DNA from: Oscillospiraceae bacterium
GTDB lineage: Bacteria > Bacillota > Clostridia > Oscillospirales > Acutalibacteraceae
NCBI GenBank assembly: GCA_028697255.1
Contig: JAQVFM010000011.1
Location: 1 to 39,381 of the forward strand
Direction: 5' to 3'
DNA length: 39,381 nt
The notes under the pieces: generated by a model
What the model was told of the DNA's origin: nothing
The model's database searches: none
The model's input: only the letters and a program-made list of their open reading frames with translations
Shown here: positions 32,875-39,381 of the stretch, in pieces
Position numbering within the stretch: position 1 is the first letter of the stretch
Layout: each line of letters opens with the position of its first letter
Program-made: the position numbers and the translations under genes

Positions 32875-34704
32875 TTGTTTCTTCAATTCTTGTGTATGCT
32901 GTTTCCTCCTATTACTGCCGTTGTGCTTCGAAATCGTTTTAAAAAAGAAAAAAGAAGCGCTTTTCGCAATATAATAGAATATCTTATTTTTGCATTAATA
33001 ATAAATTCCGTAGTAGTATTTATAATTAGTATTTTATTGGGATACGAAATCAACAATTTAAGAAATTTCAAAATACAGTTCGCCAGTTTGTATATATTAC
33101 TTTCTGTTATACTAACAGTAATTGTTGTGTTTCTAACCTGTAGCATACGCATAAAAGCCGAGCTTAACCCTGTTGAGCTGCATAATATGACAGCATTAAA
33201 ATTAATAATAAAAAATGTTGTTACCGCCCTTCTTTTATTTTCCTCATTAATTATTTGGTTTTCTGCAATTTGGATACTTAATAACTTTGGTCTGGTCACT
33301 CCCGAAAAGCTGATTTTTCAAATGAACGTGCCGCTTAAGGGCACGGATATTAATTTTATTAAAAGTTATGTGTTAAACTGTATCGTGACATCGGTACTCT
33401 TACTTATATTCTTTATGACGATAATCAATGTGCGTTGGAAAAATCGTTTAATAATTAAAGTTTGGCTGCTTTCTAAAAGCCTTAGCATTCCTTTTTCGCC
33501 GCATTTATTTTTTAAAAAGTTTTCTGTCGCTGTTGCAGGCGTGTTCTTAACAACCGGTATTGTGAATTTTGCCATTAGTATGGATATAAAGGGTTTTTAT
33601 AATTTCACATTTAACAACTCACAGTTTATTAAGCAAAATTTTGTGGATACAAAAAATGTAAAACTTGAATTTCCAAAAGAAAAACGCAACCTTATATATA
33701 TTTTGCTCGAGTCAATGGAAGTTACATACATGTCAAAGGAGCACGGCGGCGCACAGCCTGTTAATCTTATACCCGAGCTTACAGAGCTGGCGAGCGATAA
33801 CATAAGCTTTTGCAACAGTAAATTAGGCGGTGCTTATCAACTTCCGGGTACGGGCTGGACCATAGCAGCAATGGTTTCACAAACGTCTGGCATTCCGCTG
33901 CGGATACCCATAGGAGACAATTCCTACGGCAGGTATGGATCTTTTCTTCCGGGAGCCATGACTTTAGGTGACATTTTAGAAGATCAGGGATATAATCAGA
34001 CACTTATGGTCGGATCAGACGCAGATTTTGGGGGCCGCAAGGATTTGTTCACCCAGCATGGAAATTTTAAAGTCCTTGATTATTTCACCGCTATAAAAGA
34101 CGGCGTTATACCCGAAGGTTACAAGGTTTGGTGGGGCTTTGAGGACAACATATTATATGAATATGCCAAGGATGAACTATTGAATTTGTCGCAACAAGAT
34201 AAACCGTTTAATTTTACGCTTTTAACTGTAGATACACATCATGTTGGCGGATATGTTTGCAGTGTGTGTCAACAGAACCAAGGTTATTCTTTTCCAAGCG
34301 TTCTTTCATGCGCAAGTCGGCAGGTTTCGAATTTTATCGAATGGATAAAGGATCAGGATTTTTATGACAACACAACGGTAGTTATCGCAGGTGACCATTT
34401 AAGCATGGAAACCAAGTTCTTTGAAGATCTCGACGAAAATTATATACGGACAACATACAATGCGTTTTTAAATTCTGCAATCACACGGGGTGATCAAAGG
34501 AGCCGTGAGTTTTCAACGCTTGATATGTTTCCGACTATATTGGCAAGCATGGGTGTCGCAATTGATGGGGATAGACTGGGGCTGGGCACAAACCTGTTTT
34601 CACAACAACCCACACTGCTTGAAAAATACGGTATTGATGAAGTAATAGAAGAACTGAATAAAAGCTCACGCTTTTATAACAACAGGTTTCTGCATCCAAA
34701 TTAA
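32875..34704 (+). CDS. Membrane phosphoglycerol transferase-like protein (OpgB/LtaS superfamily)
   Basis: A 609-residue protein with about six N-terminal membrane helices (roughly 1-20, 30-56, 69-90, 112-136, 164-186 and 213-232) and an extracellular sulfatase-fold domain from about 270. LLESME (near 280) starts the metal site, GTGWTIAAM (near 325-333) holds the candidate Thr nucleophile, DTHHVGGY lies near 450 and AGDHLSM near 504. The PGTGWTIAAMVSQTSGIPL stretch is closer to OpgB/MdoB of Gram-negatives than to typical LtaS. The start is a TTG with an upstream AAAGGATGG; an ATG at 32864 in another frame soon stops. It probably moves phosphoglycerol between envelope lipids or polymers. Confidence 0.88.
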   Translation: MFLQFLCMLFPPITAVVLRNRFKKEKRSAFRNIIEYLIFALIINSVVVFIISILLGYEINNLRNFKIQFASLYILLSVILTVIVVFLTCSIRIKAELNPVELHNMTALKLIIKNVVTALLLFSSLIIWFSAIWILNNFGLVTPEKLIFQMNVPLKGTDINFIKSYVLNCIVTSVLLLIFFMTIINVRWKNRLIIKVWLLSKSLSIPFSPHLFFKKFSVAVAGVFLTTGIVNFAISMDIKGFYNFTFNNSQFIKQNFVDTKNVKLEFPKEKRNLIYILLESMEVTYMSKEHGGAQPVNLIPELTELASDNISFCNSKLGGAYQLPGTGWTIAAMVSQTSGIPLRIPIGDNSYGRYGSFLPGAMTLGDILEDQGYNQTLMVGSDADFGGRKDLFTQHGNFKVLDYFTAIKDGVIPEGYKVWWGFEDNILYEYAKDELLNLSQQDKPFNFTLLTVDTHHVGGYVCSVCQQNQGYSFPSVLSCASRQVSNFIEWIKDQDFYDNTTVVIAGDHLSMETKFFEDLDENYIRTTYNAFLNSAITRGDQRSREFSTLDMFPTILASMGVAIDGDRLGLGTNLFSQQPTLLEKYGIDEVIEELNKSSRFYNNRFLHPN

Positions 34705-34715
34705 TGTTAAAGATA

Positions 34716-35246
34716 TTAGTATAATAAAAGCCTGACAGTTAAAGCCGACAGAATAATACCGGTTAAATCCCCGCAAGATGATGATATTAATGTATGACGC
34801 GTTTTTTTTACTCCTATTGAGCCATAATATACTGCGATGGTATAAAAGGTTGTTTCTGTAGACGATTGCAATACGCTTGCAATCCTGCCAATAAGGCTGT
34901 CTGCCCCGAAACTCGCATAAATGTTTTCAAGCATTGCAAGCGAACCGCTGCCCGAAACGGGACGAAGCAGCGCCAAGGGTACAACTTCTGAGGGAAACCC
35001 TAAAAACCGAGATACCGGCTCAACAGCGGATGACAGCATCTCCATCAAACCTGAAGCGCGTAACATTGATACCGCTGTCATTAATGCAACCAATGCAGGC
35101 AGCACCTTGACACATGTTCTAAGACCATCACCTGCGCCTGCGGTGAACTCGTCGAATACCGGTACACGCCGAGCTTTGCCAGCTACCAACACCAGCACAA
35201 GAAATGCCGGTACTGTCCATACCGACAAAAGCTTCGCCGTATTCAT
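34716..35246 (-). CDS. spmB: Spore maturation protein B
   Basis: A 176-residue membrane protein of the SpmB (nucleoside-recognition/gate domain) family with about four hydrophobic segments. VKVLPALVALMTAVSMLRASG, FPSEVVPLALLRPVSGSG and STETTFYTIAVYYGSIGVKKTRH (near 130-152) are typical. In Bacillus, SpmA and SpmB are needed for spore core dehydration. It overlaps spmA (ATGA) and ends just before a solo ATATTAGTAT motif. Confidence 0.95.
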   Translation of the reverse strand: MNTAKLLSVWTVPAFLVLVLVAGKARRVPVFDEFTAGAGDGLRTCVKVLPALVALMTAVSMLRASGLMEMLSSAVEPVSRFLGFPSEVVPLALLRPVSGSGSLAMLENIYASFGADSLIGRIASVLQSSTETTFYTIAVYYGSIGVKKTRHTLISSSCGDLTGIILSALTVRLLLY

Positions 35247-35854
35247 ATTGACACCTTGACAATGTGGCGTCCAGATTTTTTAGGACTGATATTTAGCAGG
35301 CGCGACAGCGCAACTGCAACCACTGCCGAACCAATTGATGTCAACCATACCGCCGGCAAAATGTTAAACGGTTCTGATACGCCGTATTGCAGACGAAGAG
35401 TCGCAACGGTTGTAGGCAACAGTTGAATTGATGCAGTGTTAAGCACAACAAAGGTAATCATATGACCCGAGGCCGTATCCGGGTCGGGATTTGCACGTGA
35501 CAATTCATTCATTGCTTTTATTCCAAGCGGTGTCGCAGCATTGCCTAAACCAAGGAAATTAGCTGCCATATTCATCAATATAGCACGGCATGCGGCCCCT
35601 GTCGGTTCAAGTCCCGGAAAAAGAAGCCGCATAAGCGGAGTCATTGTTCGAGCAAAAAAAACAGTTAACCCTCCCTTGTCCGCAATGCGCATAATACCAC
35701 CCCAAACACACATTGCACCGCCAAGCGTTAGTGCCAGAGTAATAGCCTGACCGCCACCGCCCAAAAATGCATTGGTTACCTGTTCCAGGCGGCCGTTTAC
35801 GGCGCCCGATATTATCGCAAGCAACATTATAACCGCCCAAATCCAGTTAAGCAT
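35243..35854 (-). CDS. spmA: Spore maturation protein A
   Basis: A 203-residue membrane protein, first gene of spmA-spmB. LNWIWAVIMLLAIISGAVNG begins the protein. ANFLGLGNAATPLGIKAM and FVVLNTASIQLLPTTV are diagnostic of SpmA. I chose the ATG at 35854, which follows AGGAGG by 9 bases; a longer reading from 35887 adds residues foreign to the family. Its presence supports an endospore-forming host. Confidence 0.95.
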   Translation of the reverse strand: MLNWIWAVIMLLAIISGAVNGRLEQVTNAFLGGGGQAITLALTLGGAMCVWGGIMRIADKGGLTVFFARTMTPLMRLLFPGLEPTGAACRAILMNMAANFLGLGNAATPLGIKAMNELSRANPDPDTASGHMITFVVLNTASIQLLPTTVATLRLQYGVSEPFNILPAVWLTSIGSAVVAVALSRLLNISPKKSGRHIVKVSI

Positions 35855-35950
35855 AGTTCTTGGCCTCCTATAGTGGCATACGACCACAATATATTGATAT
35901 ATATTACAAATATCGGCGCAGTATGACCTTAAAATTCTTCATATATGGTA

Positions 35951-35979
35951 TTGACAGAAGATGGCTTATTTGGTAATAT
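35951..35979 (+). promoter_or_regulatory. Promoter of AbrB-like gene
   Basis: TTGACA (35951-35956), a 17-bp spacer and TAATAT (35974-35979). Confidence 0.75.
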
Positions 35980-35999
35980 TTCATTAGAAAGTCTGATTA

Positions 36000-36027
36000 A
36001 TCGACAAGCAGTAATATTTTAGTCGAG
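36000..36027. promoter_or_regulatory. Inverted repeat in abrB-like leader, Spo0A-box-like halves
   Basis: ATCGACA (36000-36006, minus strand TGTCGAT) matches the Spo0A box TGTCGAA at 6 of 7 bases. AGTCGAG (36021-36027) matches at 5 of 7. TCGAC and GTCGA form an inverted repeat downstream of the promoter. In Bacillus, Spo0A represses abrB; here this is only suggestive. Confidence 0.3.
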
Positions 36028-36040
36028 AAAGGGAGGAAAG

Positions 36041-36289
36041 ATGATGAAATACACAGGTGTTGTAAGAAGAATTGATGATTTAGGTCGGATTGTGTTGCCG
36101 GTCGAACTGCGGAGAACGATGGAGCTTGAAAACGGCGACTCTTTAGAAATTTTTGTTGATGATAACAAAATTATACTAAAAAAATACCAACCCGCCTGCA
36201 TCTTTTGCGGTACCGCTGATGATATTGCGGTTTATAAGGGCCGCAACATTTGCCCTGACTGTGCAAAAGAAATAAGCAAAAGAATCTAA
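36041..36289 (+). CDS. AbrB/SpoVT-type transition regulator with C-terminal zinc ribbon
   Basis: An 82-residue DNA-binding protein. The N-terminal SpoVT-AbrB domain reads YTGVVRRIDDLGRIVLPVELRR, then ENGDSLEIFVDDNKIILKKY (about residues 4-50). The C-terminal part has CIFC and CPDC (near 53-56 and 72-75), which look like a zinc ribbon replacing the longer effector domain of SpoVT. Two ATGs are possible (36041 and 36044); GGAGG at 36032-36036 favours the second by spacing. It probably acts as a dimeric or tetrameric regulator of growth-to-sporulation genes. A strong terminator follows. Confidence 0.92.
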   Translation: MMKYTGVVRRIDDLGRIVLPVELRRTMELENGDSLEIFVDDNKIILKKYQPACIFCGTADDIAVYKGRNICPDCAKEISKRI

Positions 36290-36302
36290 GCAATTCACAG
36301 CC

Positions 36303-36335
36303 AAAACCACCGCGAATTTTGCGGTGGTTTTTTTT
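36303..36335 (+). terminator. Terminator after AbrB-like gene
   Basis: AAAACCACCGC pairs with GCGGTGGTTTT, followed by a run of T. Confidence 0.9.
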
Positions 36336-36388
36336 AGTAATTAATGCCTGACCGGAAAAACAAGTCCGAAAAAAGCCTTTTATTTCGG

Positions 36389-36417
36389 TTGATATTTTTT
36401 CTGCCGTATGATAATAT
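36389..36417 (+). promoter_or_regulatory. Promoter of degV-like gene
   Basis: TTGATA (36389-36394), a 17-bp spacer and TAATAT (36412-36417). Confidence 0.65.
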
Positions 36418-36465
36418 TATTTATTGCGAGAACATAGAAAAATCATTGGATGGAGGCATTGCATT

Positions 36466-37323
36466 TTGAGTAATCGTATTATTTTGAGCGCGGACAGCAC
36501 ATGCGATCTCGGGGAAGAGCTTTGCAAACGGCATTCGGTGCATTACTATCCTTTTCATATAATTCTTGACGGCAAGTCATATAGTGACGGTATTGATATA
36601 ACGCCCGACAAAATTTATGAAATATACCGTGAAAAGAAAATTTTGCCCAAGACAGCGGCTATCAATATAGCCGAATACATTGATTATTTCAGCCAATGGA
36701 CAAAACAAGGGTACGAGGTGATTCACATAACGCTTGGCCACGGTTTGTCGGTTTCTTATAACAATTGCAGGCTTGCAGCCGAAAAGCTTAAAGGCGTATA
36801 TGTGATAGACAGCCGTAATTTGTCCACAGGGTCGGGTATGCTGGTTATTGAGGCTGCCCGCCGTATTGAAGCAGGAATGAGTGCTGAACAGACTGCAAAA
36901 GAGGTAAGTTCGCTGACGGGCAATGTCAATACAAGTTTTGTTATTGACACTCTTGAGTTTCTTTATAAGGGTGGGCGTTGCTCATCGCTGCAGATGCTTG
37001 GTGCGAATATTTTAAAGCTTAAACCCTGTATAGAGGTAAATAACGAAAACGGTACAATGACCGTTGGGAAAAAGTACCGCGGCATACTTGATAAGGCATT
37101 GGAGCAATATGTCCATGACCGGCTTGAAAAAGCAGATAACATATGCGAAGACCGAATATTTATAACACACTCGGGTATATCCGAGCAGCGCATAAATTTG
37201 GTGAAAAACGAGATCTTGAAAATTAACAAGTTTCGTGAAATTCATGTTACGCGTGCAGGCTGTACCATTTCATCTCATTGTGGACCAAATACGCTTGGCG
37301 TAATTTTTATGACACGTAATTAA
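36466..37323 (+). CDS. DegV family fatty-acid-binding protein
   Basis: A 285-residue DegV-family protein; members bind a fatty acid and in Gram-positives act with fatty acid kinase FakA (FakB role). ILSADSTCDLGEEL at the N-terminus, LGHGLSVSYNNCRLAAE, the ligand-site DSRNLSTGSGMLV and DTLEFLYKGGRCSS are diagnostic. The TTG at 36466 is 9 bases after GGAGG and gives the family N-terminus; the reading from 36424 adds unrelated residues. No fakA is in the window, so the partner must lie elsewhere. Confidence 0.92.
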   Translation: MSNRIILSADSTCDLGEELCKRHSVHYYPFHIILDGKSYSDGIDITPDKIYEIYREKKILPKTAAINIAEYIDYFSQWTKQGYEVIHITLGHGLSVSYNNCRLAAEKLKGVYVIDSRNLSTGSGMLVIEAARRIEAGMSAEQTAKEVSSLTGNVNTSFVIDTLEFLYKGGRCSSLQMLGANILKLKPCIEVNNENGTMTVGKKYRGILDKALEQYVHDRLEKADNICEDRIFITHSGISEQRINLVKNEILKINKFREIHVTRAGCTISSHCGPNTLGVIFMTRN

Positions 37324-37551
37324 TGCTCACTGAATAATACCGTTTGCAAACGATATTATATACTCATTAATTAATCAACATATGTTTGATTTTTAATACC
37401 TATTGTGGTACCATAATACTTATTACGGTATTAGTTAATATAAGTGATGATTACAAAAATATTGGCATTAATGAGCTGCAACCACCATTGAGAATAATAT
37501 TTGTAAAGCCGGCAAAATTGATTCCGGCTTAATTTAAGCGGAGGTTTTTCC
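37324..37551. other. AT-rich gap before LCP gene
   Basis: 228 bp with no gene. It has several inverted repeats: ACCGTTTGCAAACGAT near 37340-37355, an AATACC/GGTATT pair enclosing about 27 bases near 37399-37436, and AAGCCGG/CCGGCTT at about 37506-37530 just before the LCP ribosome site. No clean promoter stands out. Confidence 0.45.
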
Positions 37552-38631
37552 ATGAAGAAAACCAGAAACTCCGGTTCGCGAAAAAGAAGAGTGCGCGGCC
37601 GCAAACCTTATAGCAAAGCGGTTCGCGGTCTGGTTATAACGGCGATTTCCTTGCTTAGTATTATGTCGCTGTTTTTTATATGTATAGGTGTATATGCATT
37701 GGGGAAAATTGGGTTAGTTAAATTTGGTCCGCAGGGCTCGGGCGATTTTATTGATTCACTGATTCCTGATTATGTGTCGGGTGTAGAGGAAGTCAGCGAT
37801 TATTCAAGCATCGAAGACGGGGCTGCCAGCATATCAGAAATTCCTGTTCGTACAAACACAAAGAGTGTTAAAAACATTCTTTTATTAGGAGTTGACAGCC
37901 GGACAGGCTCTTATAGCAGCACACTTGCAGATGCTATAATGATTTTAACAATAGATTCTAAAAACAAGTCAATCAAACTTACATCGTTAATGCGCGACAC
38001 ACTTGTAACCCTTCCGGGTCGTGACAGGAACGGGGACGGCAGGGATGATTATGCCAAACTAAACGCTGCTTATGCATACGGCGGCTTTGATTTGATGTAT
38101 AAAACAATAGAACAAAATTTTCGGCTTAGAATTAACCAGCATATAACAATTAACTTTGATGCCTTTCGGGCTGCCGTTAACGCCATGGGCGGTATTGATA
38201 TTGAATTAACCGCAGCTGAAGCAAGAGCAATTAAAATTGCTAACAGCGGCGGGAAATATCATCTCAACGGCAATTATGCGCTGAAGTATGCCCGACTGCG
38301 AAAGCTGGCAGGCGACGATTTTCAGCGTACAAGCAGGCAACGCACAGTTATCAAAGCACTGTTTGAAAAAGCAAAAAAAATGAGTATCGGTAAGCTAAAC
38401 ACCGTTTTAAACGAAATATTGCCTCAGGTTTATACAAATATGACGAGAAACGAATTCACGATGTTTACGATAAATTCGCTTAATTATTTCGGTTATTCAA
38501 TGGATGATACTTTCCGTATTCCACCTGACGGGCAGTTTTCTTTTAAATCTGTCAGCGGTGTAGGTTCGGTCCTTCTTTTAAACGACCCGGCTAAAACCAT
38601 AACCGAATTGCATAAATTTATATATATATAA
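37552..38631 (+). CDS. LCP (LytR-CpsA-Psr) family cell-wall glycopolymer ligase
   Basis: A 359-residue protein with a basic N-terminal cytoplasmic tail (RKRRVRGRKP), one membrane helix (about 26-50) and an extracellular LCP domain (about 100-270). LLLGVDSRTG, the lipid/pyrophosphate-site ADAIMILTIDSKNKSIKLTS, LMRDTLV and KLNAAYAYGG are the LCP motifs; YALKYARLRKLAGDDFQRTSRQR (near 243-265) carries the conserved Arg residues. It attaches teichoic acids or capsule polymers to peptidoglycan from undecaprenyl-linked precursors. GGAGG precedes the ATG by 9 bases. A terminator lies 76 bases after the stop. Confidence 0.94.
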   Translation: MKKTRNSGSRKRRVRGRKPYSKAVRGLVITAISLLSIMSLFFICIGVYALGKIGLVKFGPQGSGDFIDSLIPDYVSGVEEVSDYSSIEDGAASISEIPVRTNTKSVKNILLLGVDSRTGSYSSTLADAIMILTIDSKNKSIKLTSLMRDTLVTLPGRDRNGDGRDDYAKLNAAYAYGGFDLMYKTIEQNFRLRINQHITINFDAFRAAVNAMGGIDIELTAAEARAIKIANSGGKYHLNGNYALKYARLRKLAGDDFQRTSRQRTVIKALFEKAKKMSIGKLNTVLNEILPQVYTNMTRNEFTMFTINSLNYFGYSMDDTFRIPPDGQFSFKSVSGVGSVLLLNDPAKTITELHKFIYI

Positions 38632-38677
38632 ATTTATGCTCGCTGCTGTCTCCATTGTTAATAGCGGGGCAATATTA

Positions 38678-38705
38678 TAGGGCGCGCGATGCCTTTATCG
38701 CGCTG
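38678..38705 (+). repeat. GTAGGG-type repeat, CGCGATG stem, worn
   Basis: TAGGGCGCGCGATG-CCTT-TATCGCGCTG. Compared with 19414-19440 it has an extra CG and an imperfect right arm. Confidence 0.65.
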
Positions 38706-38706
38706 T

Positions 38707-38743
38707 AAAAACGCTTGATTAATGTTAAATCAAGCGTTTTTTT
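38707..38743 (+). terminator. Terminator after LCP gene
   Basis: AAAACGCTTGATT pairs with AATCAAGCGTTTT, followed by a T-run. It is immediately downstream of a palindromic repeat. Confidence 0.88.
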
Positions 38744-38938
38744 ATAACGATGCCCGTATGCCTGAATATTTTAAAATGTAAGTTATTACCATTTTCAACA
38801 GTGAGTTGAAAGTGTTGTTTTAATTATGTATTCCCATATTATTTAATAATCCTTTTCATTACAAATAATATGGTCATGCCAAATTCGTTTTTCAAAAGGC
38901 GACAATAATCCCTATTTTACCAGTTTATATATTCAGCT

Positions 38939-38967
38939 GTAGGGGCGAATTCTATATCCGCCCGTAG
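38939..38967 (+). repeat. GTAGGG-type palindromic repeat, GCGGAT stem
   Basis: GTAGGGGCGAATTCTATATCCGCCCGTAG without the last bases; it matches the 2520 copy with two changes. Confidence 0.78.
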
Positions 38968-39060
38968 TTTTATATCATTCCGTTTAATGACAATAAATTA
39001 ATACAGCCCGAGCTGCCTTTATCATTGGTATAGGGCATTTAATTTTCTTTGAAATTTGAA

Positions 39061-39088
39061 CGGCGCAATGAGGGCAATCGCGCCCTAC
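39061..39088 (-). repeat. GTAGGG-type repeat, CGCGATG stem
   Basis: On the minus strand, GTAGGGCGCGATTG-CCCT-CATTGCGCCG. It matches 19414 with compensating stem changes: ATG/CAT becomes ATTG/CATT. Confidence 0.75.
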
Positions 39089-39136
39089 AGTTGAATTATT
39101 GTATTTATGTCCATCCATATATTTAAATTAAATAAT

Positions 39137-39163
39137 GTAGGCAATGCCGTCCCCGGCATTCCG
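39137..39163 (+). repeat. GTAGG-type repeat, AATGCCG stem
   Basis: GTAGGCAATGCCG-TCC-CCGGCATTCCG. It is the same TCC-loop type as the 3' hairpin at 2382-2403. Confidence 0.7.
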
Positions 39164-39195
39164 AAGAAATATTTTTAACATACTTGGATATGCAT

Positions 39196-39238
39196 AAAAA
39201 ACCCCGCATTATTTGGATAATATCCATACAATGCGAGG
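39196..39238 (-). terminator. Terminator of M23 peptidase gene
   Basis: On the minus strand CCTCGCATT pairs with AATGCGGGG, enclosing a second GGATATTATCC hairpin, then TTTTTT. Confidence 0.85.
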
Positions 39239-39254
39239 TCTTGAATATTTTGTT

Positions 39255-39381
39255 TTATTTTAAATACGACACGGGATTAACAGATCGTCCATTTATGCGT
39301 ATTTCAAAATGTAGATGTGCTCCATAGCTATTGCCCGTGTTGCCGGCGCGGCCGATTTGTTGTCCCTGGCTTACATTTTGT
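39255..39381 (-). CDS. M23 family metallopeptidase, C-terminal fragment (5' end outside window)
   Basis: The last 42 codons of a LytM/NlpD-type peptidase. VSQGQQIGRAGNTGNSYG leads to the HLHFE motif, whose histidine is a zinc ligand, and the tail INGRSVNPVSYLK is typical of peptidoglycan endopeptidases of this family. The start lies beyond the window. Its role is probably cell-wall remodelling during growth or sporulation. Confidence 0.9.
   Translation of the reverse strand, partial: QNVSQGQQIGRAGNTGNSYGAHLHFEIRINGRSVNPVSYLK

Larger units (their letters stand above)
38632..39254. other. Repeat-rich gap between LCP and M23 genes
   Basis: 623 bp without a supported gene. It holds four palindromic repeats, the LCP terminator and the M23 gene terminator (listed separately). 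The rest, about 38744-38938, is AT-rich, with a weak TTTTCAAC/GTTGAAAG inverted repeat near 38792-38812, and shows nothing else that I can identify. Confidence 0.6.

Noticed and set aside
38632-39254. CRISPR array or tandem repeat locus
   Set aside because: The repeats differ in sequence and orientation and have irregular spacing; no cas genes are present.

Overview
The window comes from a low-to-mid GC, endospore-forming anaerobe of the Firmicutes, class Clostridia. The gene content suggests an Oscillospiraceae-like lineage, but that finer placement is inference. The evidence is the spore maturation pair spmA-spmB, an AbrB/SpoVT-type regulator, addAB instead of recBCD, a ferredoxin-dependent 2-oxoacid oxidoreductase, a TTG-started extended PRPP synthetase, and clear sigma-A promoters (TTGACA-N17-TATAAT) with strong Shine-Dalgarno sites. 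Most genes are core housekeeping genes. I see no rRNA, tRNA, CRISPR array, prophage or transposase gene.

Layout. 1-2134: two overlapping ABC exporter half-transporters, the first cut by the window edge. 2643-9621: addB-addA, double-strand break repair. 9704-11934: a lone rhaM, an uncharacterised two-gene unit (80-aa Cys-rich protein plus 352-aa membrane-anchored protein) and a small membrane protein. 11926-13314 (minus): aroE-aroK. 13536-15878: acpP, then rsmA and cdd (minus), and a dCMP deaminase. 15875-18625: a D-Ala-D-Ala carboxypeptidase homologue that lacks its catalytic residues, a metallophosphoesterase with altered metal ligands, and a family 4 uracil-DNA glycosylase. 18772-20879: pduL and a sodium:solute symporter. 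21157-24684 (minus): prs-nadB-nadC, where PRPP synthesis is joined to the NAD branch that consumes PRPP. 25178-26237 (minus): rpsF-ssb-rpsR, divergent from prfB. 27673-32710 (minus): rmuC, then a vor-type oxidoreductase operon ending in fabH. 32875-34704: an OpgB/LTA-synthase-like membrane phosphoglycerol transferase. 34716-35854 (minus): spmA-spmB. 36041-38631: an AbrB-like regulator, a DegV protein and an LCP-family cell-wall ligase. 39255-39381 (minus): the C-terminus of an M23 peptidase.

The most unusual content lies between genes. About fifteen short palindromes share a constant outer frame (GTAGGG on one arm, usually CCCGTA on the other) while their stems differ. Some are nested inside larger inverted repeats with CGATTGCGAAA-like arms. 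A second family is seen as two small elements with 14-bp terminal inverted repeats (TGATACTAATATTC type), plus solo copies of its ATATTAGTAT core. Repeats touch gene ends: one supplies the addA stop codon and another creates a false N-terminal extension of cdd. Among the genes, the most notable points are the carboxypeptidase and phosphoesterase homologues with lost catalytic residues, the prfB gene with a 'healed' frameshift site, and the coupling of vor to fabH.
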